Positions 43,158 through 53,024 are shown, counted from the first letter of the stretch. The stretch is DNA of 64,000 nucleotides from Mucilaginibacter flavidus (GCF_024055575.1 NZ_JAMXOE010000012.1:1-64000); one strand, 5' to 3'. The notes: a model not told the origin generated them from the letters alone. Translations and numbers: made by a program.

Positions 43158-44066
43158 CTAATTGGGATAAATGATAAAATCATCATACACCTTACGGGCG
43201 GGCTTATCGCCCAGGCTTTTTAACGCCTCGTTGAGTAATAACAGATCTTTAACTTTTAAAGGTAAAATATGTTCATCAGGCTGAAACCTTGTTCCTATAG
43301 GATAATCTTTCCCTGGTGTTTTGGTCATTTCTATATGATTGCCCAGGATGTAAGATATTTTGTGTTGCGAAGTAAAATCAACCAACCGCTGCGTACTTAA
43401 TTTAAACGACTGCCAGTCATTTATATACAATCTTCCCGGATAAAAGCTATCACCCGATAATAATATTTTTGTTTCATAGTCATAAACAGCGATTGAAGCT
43501 TTTTGATGCCCCGGTATTGGAATTATTTCTAAAACCCTGTCACCTAAGTCTATTTTGCTATTTTGAAATGGCCAATTTTCTATTTTAAAAAACGACTTTA
43601 CATCATCAACCCCCAAACCTACAACCGTTGTATTAGGATTATCTTTAAATTGTATGTCGCCGGCTGTGTGGTCCCCATGGCTATGCGTGTGGGCCACAAT
43701 AAGCGCTACTTTTGTATTAGATGCCTCTTCCCATTTACTAATCAGATTGTTAACTGTCGCCCGCAAAGGAAACTGCTTTTCATCTTTTGTGGCGCCTGCA
43801 TCCATCAATAAGGCTTTTTTGTGCCCTAAAAACAAAAACATAAAAGGGCCTTCATAGTTGGTGCACTTGTTCTGTCTTAATATCCAGGTATTATAATTAT
43901 ATTGAACAACTTGTATTGGCGGATCGCTGTTTTCTTTACAATCGGCAGCCCCATGTATCCATTCTGTTTTATCAAGCTTTATAGCAGTTTTTTGATAAAC
44001 CTTGCATGATAAACATGATACCAGGGCAAAAAGTATAAATATTTTTCTCGTACCGGGTTGTCGCAT
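43158..44066 (-). CDS. MBL-fold metallohydrolase lipoprotein
   Basis: A 302-residue protein with a lipoprotein signal (SCLSC) and a metallo-beta-lactamase fold. The metal motif THSHGDHTAGD supplies the HxHxDH ligands. A later GHQKASIAVYDYE segment and SGDSFYPG (Asp and His equivalents) complete the site. The substrate could be a small ester, a lactone or a glyoxalase-type thioester; beta-lactam hydrolysis is possible but not indicated. It is in the same direction as the downstream hairpin and upstream of no obvious partner. The start is the first Met, before Arg-rich and hydrophobic residues. Confidence 0.85.
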   Translation of the reverse strand: MRQPGTRKIFILFALVSCLSCKVYQKTAIKLDKTEWIHGAADCKENSDPPIQVVQYNYNTWILRQNKCTNYEGPFMFLFLGHKKALLMDAGATKDEKQFPLRATVNNLISKWEEASNTKVALIVAHTHSHGDHTAGDIQFKDNPNTTVVGLGVDDVKSFFKIENWPFQNSKIDLGDRVLEIIPIPGHQKASIAVYDYETKILLSGDSFYPGRLYINDWQSFKLSTQRLVDFTSQHKISYILGNHIEMTKTPGKDYPIGTRFQPDEHILPLKVKDLLLLNEALKSLGDKPARKVYDDFIIYPN

Positions 44067-44120
44067 TTTACTAAAGCTTTTTACTTATACCGTTTCTTTT
44101 ATTTAAGATAAAATCCCGCT

Positions 44121-44170
44121 GTTCGAAGTCTGTGACTTCGAACGATTATGCCTGTAGTCTCTGACTACAG
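44121..44170. repeat. Two adjacent perfect hairpins
   Basis: GTTCGAAGTC-TGT-GACTTCGAAC (44121-44143) and CTGTAGTC-TCT-GACTACAG (44152-44170) are consecutive short-loop hairpins between two minus-strand genes. They could form a REP-like element or a terminator, though no T-run follows. Confidence 0.6.
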
Positions 44171-44218
44171 TACTTACATTACCCAAATTCACTGCCCCCG
44201 GCTTCCGGCCAAAACCAA

Positions 44219-44917
44219 TCACCCACCAGGCGTGCCCTTTACTAATTGAACAAAGAGGTAAAAAATCTGCGAAAGGCCCGGAAATAAACCGTACGCTTCA
44301 AGGCAGAGGAAAACAAAAAAAATAGCCAGGTATATTTGGCCCGGGTCGTATTTCAAAATATTTTTCGACAACCATTTGTTTAACCCCGCGATGTTTGACA
44401 GGATCAGCACTAAAGTTGTTCCAAGTATCATCCCGGCTAAAATATCACTCGGATAATGTACGCCAACGGCAACCCTGCACACACCAACAGTAAGCACAGC
44501 CCACAAAAATGACAGCAAGCCCATTTTCTTGTTCGCCAAAAACACAATCGTTACCAGGGCAAAGTATAAGGTTGCGGTATCGCTCGGAAATGAATAGATC
44601 CGCTTATCGGCCGAATCCTGGCTCCATTTTAAAATATTGACAATTCCGAGCCTGTTATCGTAAACCGGCCGGACATGTATTGGAACATGCGACTGGCAAA
44701 CCACGCTTATCAACACACCCAAAATGCAGGCGAGGCCACCCATTATAATCCTCACCCTCACATTAACATCATTTGTTGAGAACCATAAATAACAAATACA
44801 AAAAAATATCGGACCGCCCCTCAGCAAAGGGTTCTCCGCAAACATTGCTATAAGCGTGCCCACAATACCGCCGGATGACGCTAATTTGTTCAGAAAATAT
44901 AAAACTGAGAAGTCCAT
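44219..44917 (-). CDS. PAP2-family phosphatase-like protein with altered motif 2
   Basis: A 232-residue multi-span membrane protein of the PAP2 (acid phosphatase/undecaprenyl-PP phosphatase) superfamily. Motif 1 lies in KWSQDSADKRIYSFP and motif 3 is CRVAVGVHYPSD, with its Arg, His and Asp present. Motif 2, normally PSGH or PSDH, reads PSDTA, so the general-acid His is replaced by Thr. Six helices are predictable. It may be catalytically altered or belong to a variant subfamily that uses another residue. Phospholipid or carrier-lipid phosphates are the expected substrates if active. Confidence 0.8.
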   Translation of the reverse strand: MDFSVLYFLNKLASSGGIVGTLIAMFAENPLLRGGPIFFCICYLWFSTNDVNVRVRIIMGGLACILGVLISVVCQSHVPIHVRPVYDNRLGIVNILKWSQDSADKRIYSFPSDTATLYFALVTIVFLANKKMGLLSFLWAVLTVGVCRVAVGVHYPSDILAGMILGTTLVLILSNIAGLNKWLSKNILKYDPGQIYLAIFFVFLCLEAYGLFPGLSQIFYLFVQLVKGTPGG

Positions 44918-45104
44918 TTTATCAAATTGGGGTAAATTACTACTTCAAAAAGTTCAGCAACATTTAAATAATTGGCAGGTTTTAAAATGCCGGAGACATC
45001 TTTCTCTGTTCAAAGTATGATACAATGATAAACAAAACATTAAATATTAGTTAACAACAAAAAGATACTAAATAAATAAGCGGTTGAACCCGTTTTCCTT
45101 AAAC

Positions 45105-45203
45105 GTAGAGACGGAATATTTTCCGTCTCAAACATTCCAGGTAACGATGATTTGTGCGGCTACCTTTCACAGGAGACGCCCCGATGTATCGGGGCGTCTC
45201 TAC
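45105..45203. repeat. Small inverted-repeat element (99 bp)
   Basis: GTAGAGACG and CGTCTCTAC are the inverted ends. Inside are two hairpins, GAGACGGAATATTTTCCGTCTC and GAGACGCCCCGATGTATCG with its 3' partner. The gap 44918-45337 is otherwise gene-free and presumably contains the promoter of the permease. Confidence 0.7.
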
Positions 45204-45337
45204 AAAAACCCTGTAACCTTTTATCCCGCCCGGTGTCTTTATGCATAGTTGGCCACTATCCACCAATGAACTACCGCGTGCGCCGTAGCTTTAGCGGTGG
45301 CGCAATGAACAACTGAACTAATGAACCAATAACCCCC

Positions 45338-47695
45338 ATGCTGAAAAACTACATCAAAACCGCCTGGCGCAATTTGTTAAAAAACAAATTTTACTCTGCT
45401 ATCAACATTGCCGGTTTAACCGCCGGGCTTGCAATCGGCATCCTGATACTATTATGGGTGCAGGACGAACTGAGTTTCGACAGCTTTCATAAAAACGCGC
45501 CCAATATTTACCGGGTCGAGCTTTGGGGCGGTACCGGCGCCAGCAGGCAGATCTGGACGGTTGGCGTGGCGCCCATCGGTCCGCTGGCAAAACGGCAGTT
45601 GCCCGAGGTGAGGGATGCGGTGCGGCTGACCGGTAACTACGATTTTTCGCTGTTTAAATACAAGGATAAGGTTTTTGGCGATGAGCATGCTACCTACGCC
45701 GATCCTTCGTTTTTTTTGATTTTCGATTTTCATATTGTGCAGGGCGATGCGGAAAAACCTTTTGCCGCCGATAATTCGGTAGTAATTACCCGCAAGGCGG
45801 CCGAAAAGTATTTTGGCAGCGATAATCCTATCGGCAAAGTCATTATTGCTGATAACAAAGAAAACTTCACGGTTACCGGGGTGATAGATAATTTCCCGAA
45901 AAACTCCTATTTCAACTATGATATGATAATGCCGATGAGCTATCATATAAAGCTCATGCTGGCGCACAAACAGGATCTGAGCGACAACTTCAACTTTTTT
46001 AGTTACGAAACCTATGTGCTGCTGAAACCCGGCACGCCGTTGATCAGCCTGGCAAAGCGCATCACCAAAATACACCTGGCCCACAAAGCCGCCGATACCG
46101 ATGCCGATTACCTGCTGCTGCCGCTCGAGAAAATGCACCTCTACAACGCCGACCTTACCGACAAAGGCATGAGCACTGTACGCATTTTTATTGTGGTGGC
46201 CTTGCTGATATTGGTGATTGCCTGTATAAACTATGTAAACCTGTCCACCGCCCGCTCCATGCTGCGCTCGAAAGAAATCAGCATGCGGAAAATTGTGGGG
46301 GCGGCAAAAACGCATTTGTTTTTGCAGTTTATCGTAGAAACTGCCCTGCTGTTTTTAATGGCGGTAGTTTTGGCGCTTGGGCTGATATTTATTTTGATGC
46401 CGGCATTTAACAAACTGGCAGGTAAGGAACTATCACTAAACATAAGCGACTACCATGTTTGGATGGTGATGCTGTTATCTATCACCGGCACGCTCGCAGC
46501 ATCCAGTATTTACCCGGCGCTGCTGCTATCGTCGTTCGAGCCATTGAAAGCGCTGAAAGGGAAAATATCGGCCGGGGTTGGCGATGTGCTGTTCCGCAAA
46601 ATATTGGTGGTTACACAGTTTACCTTTTCGGTGGTGCTGATAATTGGTACTATAGTTATTACCAGTCAGCTGAATTATATCCGTGCTAAAAAACTGGGGT
46701 ATGATAAAACAAACGTATTCTCGTTCTGGATGCGCGACGCAGCAAAACATTACGATGCTGTTAAAGCCGAACTGCTAAAAAGCCCCGGCGTGCTCGATGT
46801 TACCCGCTCGAACCAAAATATAGTGCGTTTCGGCGGCTTCACCGGCGATAACGACTGGGACGGCAAAGAGCCGAATACCACCTTTATTGTGCACTGCATA
46901 GTTATCGATAAGGATTTTACCTCGTTTTTTAAGATGAAAATGGCCGAGGGTAATACCTTTACCGGCGCGGTGAGTGATACAGCCCATTTTGTGCTGAACG
47001 AGGCCGCCATCAAACAAATGGGCCTTAAAAACCCCATCGGCAAACGGTTTATGATGGAGGGCATTAAAGGTAAGATCATCGGCGTGGTAAAGGATTTTCA
47101 TTATGCATCGATGAAGGAAAAAATAACCCCGGCCGTATTTTGGTACCAGCCGCAATATTTCAGCACCGTATATGTAAAAACCACTACAAAAGATGCGCAG
47201 AAAGCCCTTGCAGCGACCGGCGCGCAGTTTAAACAATACAATGGCGAATATCCCTTTGGCTATGCTTTTCTTGATGACGTATTTAACAGCCTCTACCAGT
47301 CGGAGCAGCGGGAAGGCTCGCTGTTTAACTACTTTGCGTCAATCGCCATATTTATATCATGCTTGGGCCTGCTTGGTCTTGCTGCCTATACCGCACAAGT
47401 CCGTACCCGCGAAATTGGAGTGCGCAAAGTGCTGGGTGCAAGTGTAAGCCGGTTAGTTGGTTTACTGGCGCAGGACTTTATAAAACTGGTGATGATAGCC
47501 ATTTTAATAGCATCGCCCATAGCCTGGTTTGCCATGCACAGCTGGCTGCAGGCCTTTGCCTACCGGATAGATCTAAGCTGGTGGGTATTTATAGTAGCGG
47601 GTTTGCTCGCGGTTATCATAGCATTTGCAACCATGAGCTTCCAAACCGTAAAAGCGGCGTTAACAAATCCGGTGAAGAGTCTTAGGAGTGAGTAG
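45338..47695 (+). CDS. MacB/FtsX-family ABC permease (paralogue 2)
   Basis: A 785-residue paralogue of the permeases at 34.0 and 49.4 kb, with the same plan: an N-terminal helix (MLKNYIKTAWRNLLKNKFYS), two periplasmic MacB-like domains and two FtsX helix clusters. The flanks include RTREIGVRKVLGAS near the end and NPVKSLRSE at the C-terminus. There is no ATPase gene nearby. An outer-membrane barrel gene and another permease follow on the same strand, 256 and 1706 bp later. Substrate unknown. Confidence 0.88.
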   Translation: MLKNYIKTAWRNLLKNKFYSAINIAGLTAGLAIGILILLWVQDELSFDSFHKNAPNIYRVELWGGTGASRQIWTVGVAPIGPLAKRQLPEVRDAVRLTGNYDFSLFKYKDKVFGDEHATYADPSFFLIFDFHIVQGDAEKPFAADNSVVITRKAAEKYFGSDNPIGKVIIADNKENFTVTGVIDNFPKNSYFNYDMIMPMSYHIKLMLAHKQDLSDNFNFFSYETYVLLKPGTPLISLAKRITKIHLAHKAADTDADYLLLPLEKMHLYNADLTDKGMSTVRIFIVVALLILVIACINYVNLSTARSMLRSKEISMRKIVGAAKTHLFLQFIVETALLFLMAVVLALGLIFILMPAFNKLAGKELSLNISDYHVWMVMLLSITGTLAASSIYPALLLSSFEPLKALKGKISAGVGDVLFRKILVVTQFTFSVVLIIGTIVITSQLNYIRAKKLGYDKTNVFSFWMRDAAKHYDAVKAELLKSPGVLDVTRSNQNIVRFGGFTGDNDWDGKEPNTTFIVHCIVIDKDFTSFFKMKMAEGNTFTGAVSDTAHFVLNEAAIKQMGLKNPIGKRFMMEGIKGKIIGVVKDFHYASMKEKITPAVFWYQPQYFSTVYVKTTTKDAQKALAATGAQFKQYNGEYPFGYAFLDDVFNSLYQSEQREGSLFNYFASIAIFISCLGLLGLAAYTAQVRTREIGVRKVLGASVSRLVGLLAQDFIKLVMIAILIASPIAWFAMHSWLQAFAYRIDLSWWVFIVAGLLAVIIAFATMSFQTVKAALTNPVKSLRSE

Positions 47696-47951
47696 GCAGT
47701 TGGCAGTAGGCAGTTTGCAGTAGTGGAGTTTTCAGTTGGCATTTTGCAGAGTCCGGGAACTGCCAACTGCTAACCTTCATCTGCAAACTAATTACCTACT
47801 GCCAACTGCAAACCGCCAACTGGAAACTAAAAAAATATTCTCCCGTTACGTAACAGAATTACTACTTTGGCGCCTAATTATAAACCGGTTGTTCAGGGCG
47901 CATTTAAAAGGGTGTTGAATATCAATTAGCCCGGTTGTTTAACAGGGTTAC
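47696..47951. repeat. GGCAGT/ACTGCC microrepeat gap
   Basis: 256 bp rich in inverted microrepeats such as TTGGCAGTAGGCAGTTTGCAG on one side and TACTGCCAACTGCAAACCGCC on the other. No gene is seen. The gap should also carry the promoter of the barrel gene. Confidence 0.6.
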
Positions 47952-49217
47952 ATGAAGTTTTTTTTCTCGATTATTGTTATCTTATTTGTATCGACCAGGC
48001 TTTACGCACAGCAAAGCCCGGTTCCCATTAAGCGGATTCCGGTACTCCGCAATGGACTCGTAAAAGATACTATCCGGGTTGATACTTTGGAGAGGCCGCC
48101 AAAAGTGCCGTTGTCAAAACAGGAAGATATAGGTGATGCACTGTCGAAATTGTTTCACAGCAAGCCCACACCGGCGGTAGACAGTATTACCAGTAAACCT
48201 GAAATTTCCATTGCCCCGGCTATTGGATACACGTTGCTTTCAAAGTTTGCATTGGTGCTATCGGGTAATGCCATTTTTAAAACGGCGCCACAATCGCGTA
48301 TTTCCACAATAATCGCCAGTACCTCTTACACCCAGAATAAACAGTTTACCCTGCCCATCCAAACCAACATCTGGAGCAAAGACAATACCTATAACTTTGT
48401 AGGCGAGTACCAATACTTCAAATATCCGCAAAGCACCTACGGCCTGGGCAGCAGCTCGAACATCAAAAACGAAGATCCGATGGATTACTCGTTTTTTAAA
48501 TTTTACCAAACGGTGCAGCGCCATGTGGTTGGCAATTTATACGCCGGCCTTGGCTTCATTTTCGACTCGCACTGGAATATATCTGACAAGGGTAACCGTA
48601 ACGGAACACCTGACGATTATACAACCTATGGCAAGCACTCGCACACTGTTGCGTCGGGCCTTACCTTCAACATGGTGCTCGACTCGCGTGATAATGCCAT
48701 CAACCCGTTTAAAGGGGGATATGCAGCCCTGCAATACCGCGATAATTATGAATTTTTTGGAAGTAGTATGCCATGGCGGTCGCTGATACTGGACGTGCGC
48801 AAGTACATCAGGTTCCCCGAAAATTCGGACAACGTACTCGCATTCTGGAATTACGACTGGCTGATTTTAAGCGGCAAACCCGGCTACCTCGATTTACCGA
48901 GCACGCAATGGGACAGCAACACCGCAACGGGTCGCGGTTACATACAGGGCCGTTTCCGGGGTGCGCAAATGGTATATGCCGAGGCCGAGTATCGCTTTAA
49001 AATTACCCGCAACGGCCTGCTTGGCGGCGTGGTATTCTTAAATGGCGAATCGTTTTCGGCCGCGCCGGGCACCAGCCTGCAGCGCATACAGCCAGGCTAC
49101 GGCCCCGGCTTGCGATTGAAGCTCAACAAAACATCAAACACCAACATCACCATCGACTATGGCTTCGGCCGCCAGGGCAGTAACGGGTTGTTTATTGACA
49201 TAGGGGAGGCGTTTTGA
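47952..49217 (+). CDS. BamA/TamA-type outer-membrane beta-barrel protein without POTRA domains
   Basis: A 421-residue protein with a signal peptide ending LYAQ. The body is a surface-antigen type beta-barrel of Omp85 shape, with GRGYIQGRFRGAQM (the R-G loop signature) and terminal NGLFIDIGEAF. No POTRA domain fits in the ~90 residues before the barrel, so it is a short family member, not an assembly factor of the BamA kind. Members of this length in Bacteroidota are often single genes of unknown role. It sits between two permeases and could act with them, which is inference. Confidence 0.8.
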   Translation: MKFFFSIIVILFVSTRLYAQQSPVPIKRIPVLRNGLVKDTIRVDTLERPPKVPLSKQEDIGDALSKLFHSKPTPAVDSITSKPEISIAPAIGYTLLSKFALVLSGNAIFKTAPQSRISTIIASTSYTQNKQFTLPIQTNIWSKDNTYNFVGEYQYFKYPQSTYGLGSSSNIKNEDPMDYSFFKFYQTVQRHVVGNLYAGLGFIFDSHWNISDKGNRNGTPDDYTTYGKHSHTVASGLTFNMVLDSRDNAINPFKGGYAALQYRDNYEFFGSSMPWRSLILDVRKYIRFPENSDNVLAFWNYDWLILSGKPGYLDLPSTQWDSNTATGRGYIQGRFRGAQMVYAEAEYRFKITRNGLLGGVVFLNGESFSAAPGTSLQRIQPGYGPGLRLKLNKTSNTNITIDYGFGRQGSNGLFIDIGEAF

Positions 49218-49401
49218 TTTTTAGGTTGATTGAGTTAACCTGTATCGTGTCCCGTCGCGAACTAATCTCTATTCTCCAGTCTCTAATCTCTAACATTGTT
49301 AATTCTTGTTAAAACCTGTTAAATAACTGTTAATCAAAGGAACTGCGCTTTTTCCTGGTACTTCAATGCCTTAGCTTTGGGCAACAACAATTGAAAACCT
49401 T

Positions 49402-51765
49402 ATGTTAAAAAGCTATTTAAAAATCGCCTGGCGCAACCTTATCCGGCATAAAAGTTTTTCATTTATCAATATCGGCGGATTATCGATAGGCATTGCAGCC
49501 TGTTTGCTGATTTCGCTGTACGTGCATTACCAGCTAAGTTTCGATGCCGCTAATAGCAAAAAAGATAGGATACTGCGGGTCAGCAACGTTATCCATACGC
49601 CCGAAAACGACAACATCACCATGGCACTAACGCCCGAATTGCTGGGCACCACGCTAAACAGCAGTTTTCCGGAAGTGCAAACAGCAGTGCGTTTTGCACC
49701 AACCAAAGGCGTAATAAAACTAAACGGACAGATTTTCAAAGAAGATGATGTTTACACCGCCGATGCCAATATATTCGATGTATTTGATTACAAGTTTGCC
49801 GAAGGCAGCCCCGCGCAGGCACTTACCGATTTGCATGGGTTAACGCTAACCAAAACCACCGCCATAAAATACTTTGGCAAAGGCAGTGCCCTTAATAAAG
49901 CCATTACCTGCAACGGCAAACTCTACCACGTAAGCGCCATACTGGAAGACCTGCCCGAAAACAGCGACCTCAAATTTACCATACTGCTACCAGCCGAGTT
50001 CTATAAAACTACCAGCTGGCTGCAGGATGATTTTTCGGTTTATACCTATGTATTGTTCAAGCAAAAACCAAATGCCGCCGCTTTTGAAAAAAAGCTGGCC
50101 AAATTTTCGAAGGAAACCATCCAGCTGGAGTTTAATAAAATAGGCGCTACCAAATACTACGTTGAGTTTAATACCGAGCCGCTGGCCAATGTGCACTTCA
50201 GCGTTGGTAAGCTGGGCGATACGCCGAAAGGGGATAAGCAGCTGGTTTACATCTTTTCGCTTTTGGCGGGAGTTATTTTATTTATAGCACTGTTAAACTA
50301 CATCAACCTGTCCACGGCGCGTGCTGCCGAGCGGGCCAAAGAGGTAGGCGTGCGTAAAGTAAACGGCGCGGTTCAGGCCAGCCTGGTTACCCAATTTTTG
50401 TTCGAGTCGTTTTTTGTGACGCTGATAGCGCTGGTTATAGCAATAGGAATGAGCCTGGCCATGCTGCCGCTTTTAAATAACCTGCTGCAAATAAAAATCT
50501 CCTTCTTTAGTTCGGGCTTTACTTTCCTGTTGATTTGCGGATTGGTTTTGGCGTCGTCGCTGTTAACTGGTTTGTACCCGGCGTTTGTGCTGTCGGCCTT
50601 TACACCGGTTGCAGCCCTTAAGGCAAATTTTACACACGCGGCGAAAGGCCTTACCCTGCGCAAGGTTATCACTGTTACCCAATTTGTAGTAGCCACGGTG
50701 ATGATTGCGGGTGCGTTTATTATGAACAAACAAATAAACTTTGTCCAGCACCGCTCGCTGGGTTACGATAAAACCCAGGTGCTTAATGTGTCGCTTCCTG
50801 ATGATTCAATAGCGTTGACGCGCTTGCCGGCGTTCAACAATACACTGAGGCAAATGAGCCAGGTAAAAGGTACATCGGTACAAAGCGGTTTGAATGTTGA
50901 TAACGGCGGACAGGCAAAATCAACTACTATGGTTACAGCCAATGGTAAAAAGCGCGAACTGATGTCGAATTATTTTTCTATCGATGACAAGTTTATCCCG
51001 TTACTAAAAATGCAACTGGTAGCCGGTCGTAACTTCTCGGAACAAATGATTACTGATAAAAAGCAAGGCTTTATAGTAAACGAAGCATTTGTTAAACAAT
51101 TAGGTTGGAAACAGCCCATTGGTCAGCCTATCAAGGGGATGGAACACGAAGGGTATGTAGTAGGTGTGATAAAAAACTTTCACTACGAATCGATGCACAA
51201 CCCGGTGGCGCCAACGGTATTTGTTTACACCGGGCCAAAACCGGCCGCTGTGCTGGTAAAAATTAGCCCCAAATACCTGCCGCTGGTTAAAAACGCCTGG
51301 CAAACATACTTCCCCGATTATCCTTTTAATTACGAATTTATAGATACGGCCCTAAATGATCTGTATAAAAAGGATGTTACCAGCATCAGGCTGTTTAATT
51401 ATTTCACGCTGCTGTCAATTATCCTTGCCTGTCTCGGCTTGTACGGGCTGGCCCATTTGATTGCCATACAGCGCACCAAAGAGATTGGCATCCGCAAAGT
51501 ACTGGGCGCCGCCCTAATCCAGTTGCTGGTACTGCTGGCAAAGGATTTTGTGAAACTGGTGGCCATTGCCGCGCTAATTGCCATACCTGTTACCCTTATT
51601 GTAATGAATAAATGGCTTACCAGCTATGCCTACCACATCAGCATAAATTGGTGGCTGCTGGCATCGCCGGTGTTTGTTATTTTGTTGATCTCTGTTTTGG
51701 TAATAAGTTATCAAACCATAAAAGTGGCAGTTACCAACCCGGTGAAAAGTTTAAAAAGCGAATAA
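49402..51765 (+). CDS. MacB/FtsX-family ABC permease (paralogue 3)
   Basis: A 787-residue paralogue of the two upstream permeases: an N-terminal helix (MLKSYLKIAWRNLIRHKSFSF), two MacB-like periplasmic domains and two FtsX clusters. It has RTKEIGIRKVLGAA and the ending NPVKSLKSE. With the copy at 45.3 kb it gives two permeases within 4 kb, separated by the barrel gene. No ATPase is in the window, so an ATPase in trans is needed. A tRNA-Arg lies 83 bp past the stop. Confidence 0.88.
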   Translation: MLKSYLKIAWRNLIRHKSFSFINIGGLSIGIAACLLISLYVHYQLSFDAANSKKDRILRVSNVIHTPENDNITMALTPELLGTTLNSSFPEVQTAVRFAPTKGVIKLNGQIFKEDDVYTADANIFDVFDYKFAEGSPAQALTDLHGLTLTKTTAIKYFGKGSALNKAITCNGKLYHVSAILEDLPENSDLKFTILLPAEFYKTTSWLQDDFSVYTYVLFKQKPNAAAFEKKLAKFSKETIQLEFNKIGATKYYVEFNTEPLANVHFSVGKLGDTPKGDKQLVYIFSLLAGVILFIALLNYINLSTARAAERAKEVGVRKVNGAVQASLVTQFLFESFFVTLIALVIAIGMSLAMLPLLNNLLQIKISFFSSGFTFLLICGLVLASSLLTGLYPAFVLSAFTPVAALKANFTHAAKGLTLRKVITVTQFVVATVMIAGAFIMNKQINFVQHRSLGYDKTQVLNVSLPDDSIALTRLPAFNNTLRQMSQVKGTSVQSGLNVDNGGQAKSTTMVTANGKKRELMSNYFSIDDKFIPLLKMQLVAGRNFSEQMITDKKQGFIVNEAFVKQLGWKQPIGQPIKGMEHEGYVVGVIKNFHYESMHNPVAPTVFVYTGPKPAAVLVKISPKYLPLVKNAWQTYFPDYPFNYEFIDTALNDLYKKDVTSIRLFNYFTLLSIILACLGLYGLAHLIAIQRTKEIGIRKVLGAALIQLLVLLAKDFVKLVAIAALIAIPVTLIVMNKWLTSYAYHISINWWLLASPVFVILLISVLVISYQTIKVAVTNPVKSLKSE

Positions 51766-51848
51766 TACCTGTACCATATCCAAAAAACTTACGGAGTTTT
51801 AAAAACTTCGTAAGTTTAAATTCCGATTTGTTCTATATTTGCAGCATT

Positions 51849-51920
51849 GCTCCCGTAGTTCAACGGATAGAATTATGGTTTCCGGTACCATCGATATGAG
51901 TTCGAATCTCGTCGGGAGCA
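51849..51920 (+). tRNA. tRNA-Arg (anticodon CCG)
   Basis: A 72-nt cloverleaf: acceptor GCTCCCG/CGGGAGC, anticodon arm ATGGT-TTCCGGT-ACCAT with CCG at the centre (reads CGG), T arm ATGAG-TTCGAAT-CTCGT. CCA is not encoded. A strong terminator follows within 10 bp. The adjacent serine-recombinase remnant suggests this tRNA was an integration site. Confidence 0.93.
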
Positions 51921-51925
51921 CCCAG

Positions 51926-51968
51926 CGGGACAACGTCAGATTTGAGTCAGTTGTCCCGTTTTTTTTTA
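51926..51968 (+). terminator. Rho-independent terminator of tRNA-Arg
   Basis: CGGGACAAC pairs with GTTGTCCCG (9 bp), followed by a run of nine T. It overlaps the decayed recombinase on the other strand. Confidence 0.9.
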
Positions 51969-52361
51969 CTTACTAAGTTACTGTTAGTCAGATAGATAGT
52001 CTTAAATATATCGGTTAATTCAATAGCTCGAAGTTCTAAATCCTCCAAAGTGAAGTTTTCGGCATATATCGAACTAATTGATTTTTTTAGTCTAATTGTT
52101 TTATTTACAGTAGATTACGTCAATATCGGTTATGGTATTAGTGGCCTTGTCAATAAGGCTATTGAATTCGCCGGATGGTAGAAAATCGCTTTTTAACTCG
52201 GAAATCCTCGCTTCCAATATTCTTGCTGCTGAGTCCGATTCGTTTTTAATTTCCCTGTAATCGGCAGAATCTATATCTCCGTTGAGCAAAAGTTCCCTGG
52301 CCCGCGTAATTTTTTTCGTCAGCGTGGTAATTTGATTGGAGAATATGGGGGCACTGACCAC
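51947..52361 (-). pseudogene. C-terminal remnant of a serine recombinase
   Basis: Frame 1 contains a helical tract, NQITTLTKKITRARELLLNG then DIDSADYREIKNESD, typical of the coiled region after the zinc ribbon of large serine recombinases. It stops at VIYCK near 52104. After a +1 frame shift the frame continues IRLKKSISSIYAENFTLEDLE, which matches the usual recombinase ending (SIFPEKLTF-type). The N-terminal catalytic part is gone. The 5' break falls at the IS-end-like sequence near 52362. This is a dead fragment of a mobile element next to tRNA-Arg. Confidence 0.65.
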
Positions 52362-52520
52362 CTGATTCCGAAATGTCGAACAGGTGATTCCGTTACACAT
52401 TGACCATATTAACATATTGATGGTTAATTTGATTTTTCTTTGCTTTCAACACAAATCGGTGCTCAAGAGCGCACGGAATGTACTGGTCAAGGCCTCCGGA
52501 ATGTCCAGGCTCACCGGTGT
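52362..52520. mobile_element. Possible terminal repeats of an insertion sequence (IS21-like)
   Basis: Repeated CCGnAATGTC-type motifs occur: ACCACCTGATTCCGAAATGTC and CAGGTGATTCCG near 52369-52394, then GGAATGTACTGGTC and CCGGAATGTCCAGG near 52474-52501. Multiple short terminal repeats of this kind are typical of IS21 ends. No transposase is present, so if correct this is a scar. Uncertain. Confidence 0.3.
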
Positions 52521-52767
52521 TTCGCTTTAAATGTCTTCCTATCGCCAACCCAGCCCGGGCGCAACATCCTCAAAAATTGCCGACAACAGATGAACATTGT
52601 AGTCAACACCCAACGTATTGGATACAGTCAGGAGTAGTGTGTCCGCTTAATTAACATTGCGGATCGACCAATGTTCATGCCCGGCGGAAATTTTTTACAT
52701 CTTTTCACTATCTTTTTCGACTCTTGAACTTGGCTCTTGACTCTTTACGCTTTTTTACAAAAAAATT

Positions 52768-52875
52768 ATGAGACATCATAAACTTTTACTCTTTACACTT
52801 ATTGATCAAAACCCAAAAGAAGGAAAAATGACAAGGGCACAGTTGGATGCCTTTATGGAAAAACACACCTGGTAA
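52768..52875 (+). CDS. Small hypothetical protein (35 aa)
   Basis: A 35-codon frame with ATG start, a hydrophobic-then-charged sequence, and the end KMTRAQLDAFMEKHTW. It is too short to judge by composition and could be a remnant of a longer gene. I have no family match. Confidence 0.25.
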   Translation: MRHHKLLLFTLIDQNPKEGKMTRAQLDAFMEKHTW

Positions 52876-52896
52876 TAAAGAAGAAAATGAATTTTC

Positions 52897-52975
52897 ACTA
52901 ATTAAAACGAATTTCACGAATTAAATATCTTGTTTTAAAATTCGTGAAATTCGCCTTAATTCGTGCTGATTAGTG
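52897..52975. repeat. Imperfect 79-bp palindromic element
   Basis: CACTAATTAAAACGAATTTC and its imperfect partner ending GATTAGTG are inverted, with an inner pair AATTTCACGAATT / AATTCGTGAAATT that is perfect. It lies between the small frame and the BASS gene, with no open frame. Confidence 0.65.
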
Positions 52976-53024
52976 TTTGTTAAAAAACATTTAAGGACGT
53001 AAACTCATAACCTAAATTTAAATT

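Noticed and set aside
45452..46315. Minus-strand open frame of 287 codons inside permease paralogue 2
   Set aside because: Antisense to a well-supported membrane protein, with no start context, promoter or family-like motif.
34026..51765. Macrolide efflux operon (MacA-MacB)
   Set aside because: The permeases lack the MacB ATPase domain and no MacA-like adaptor is present; only the FtsX/MacB periplasmic fold is shared.
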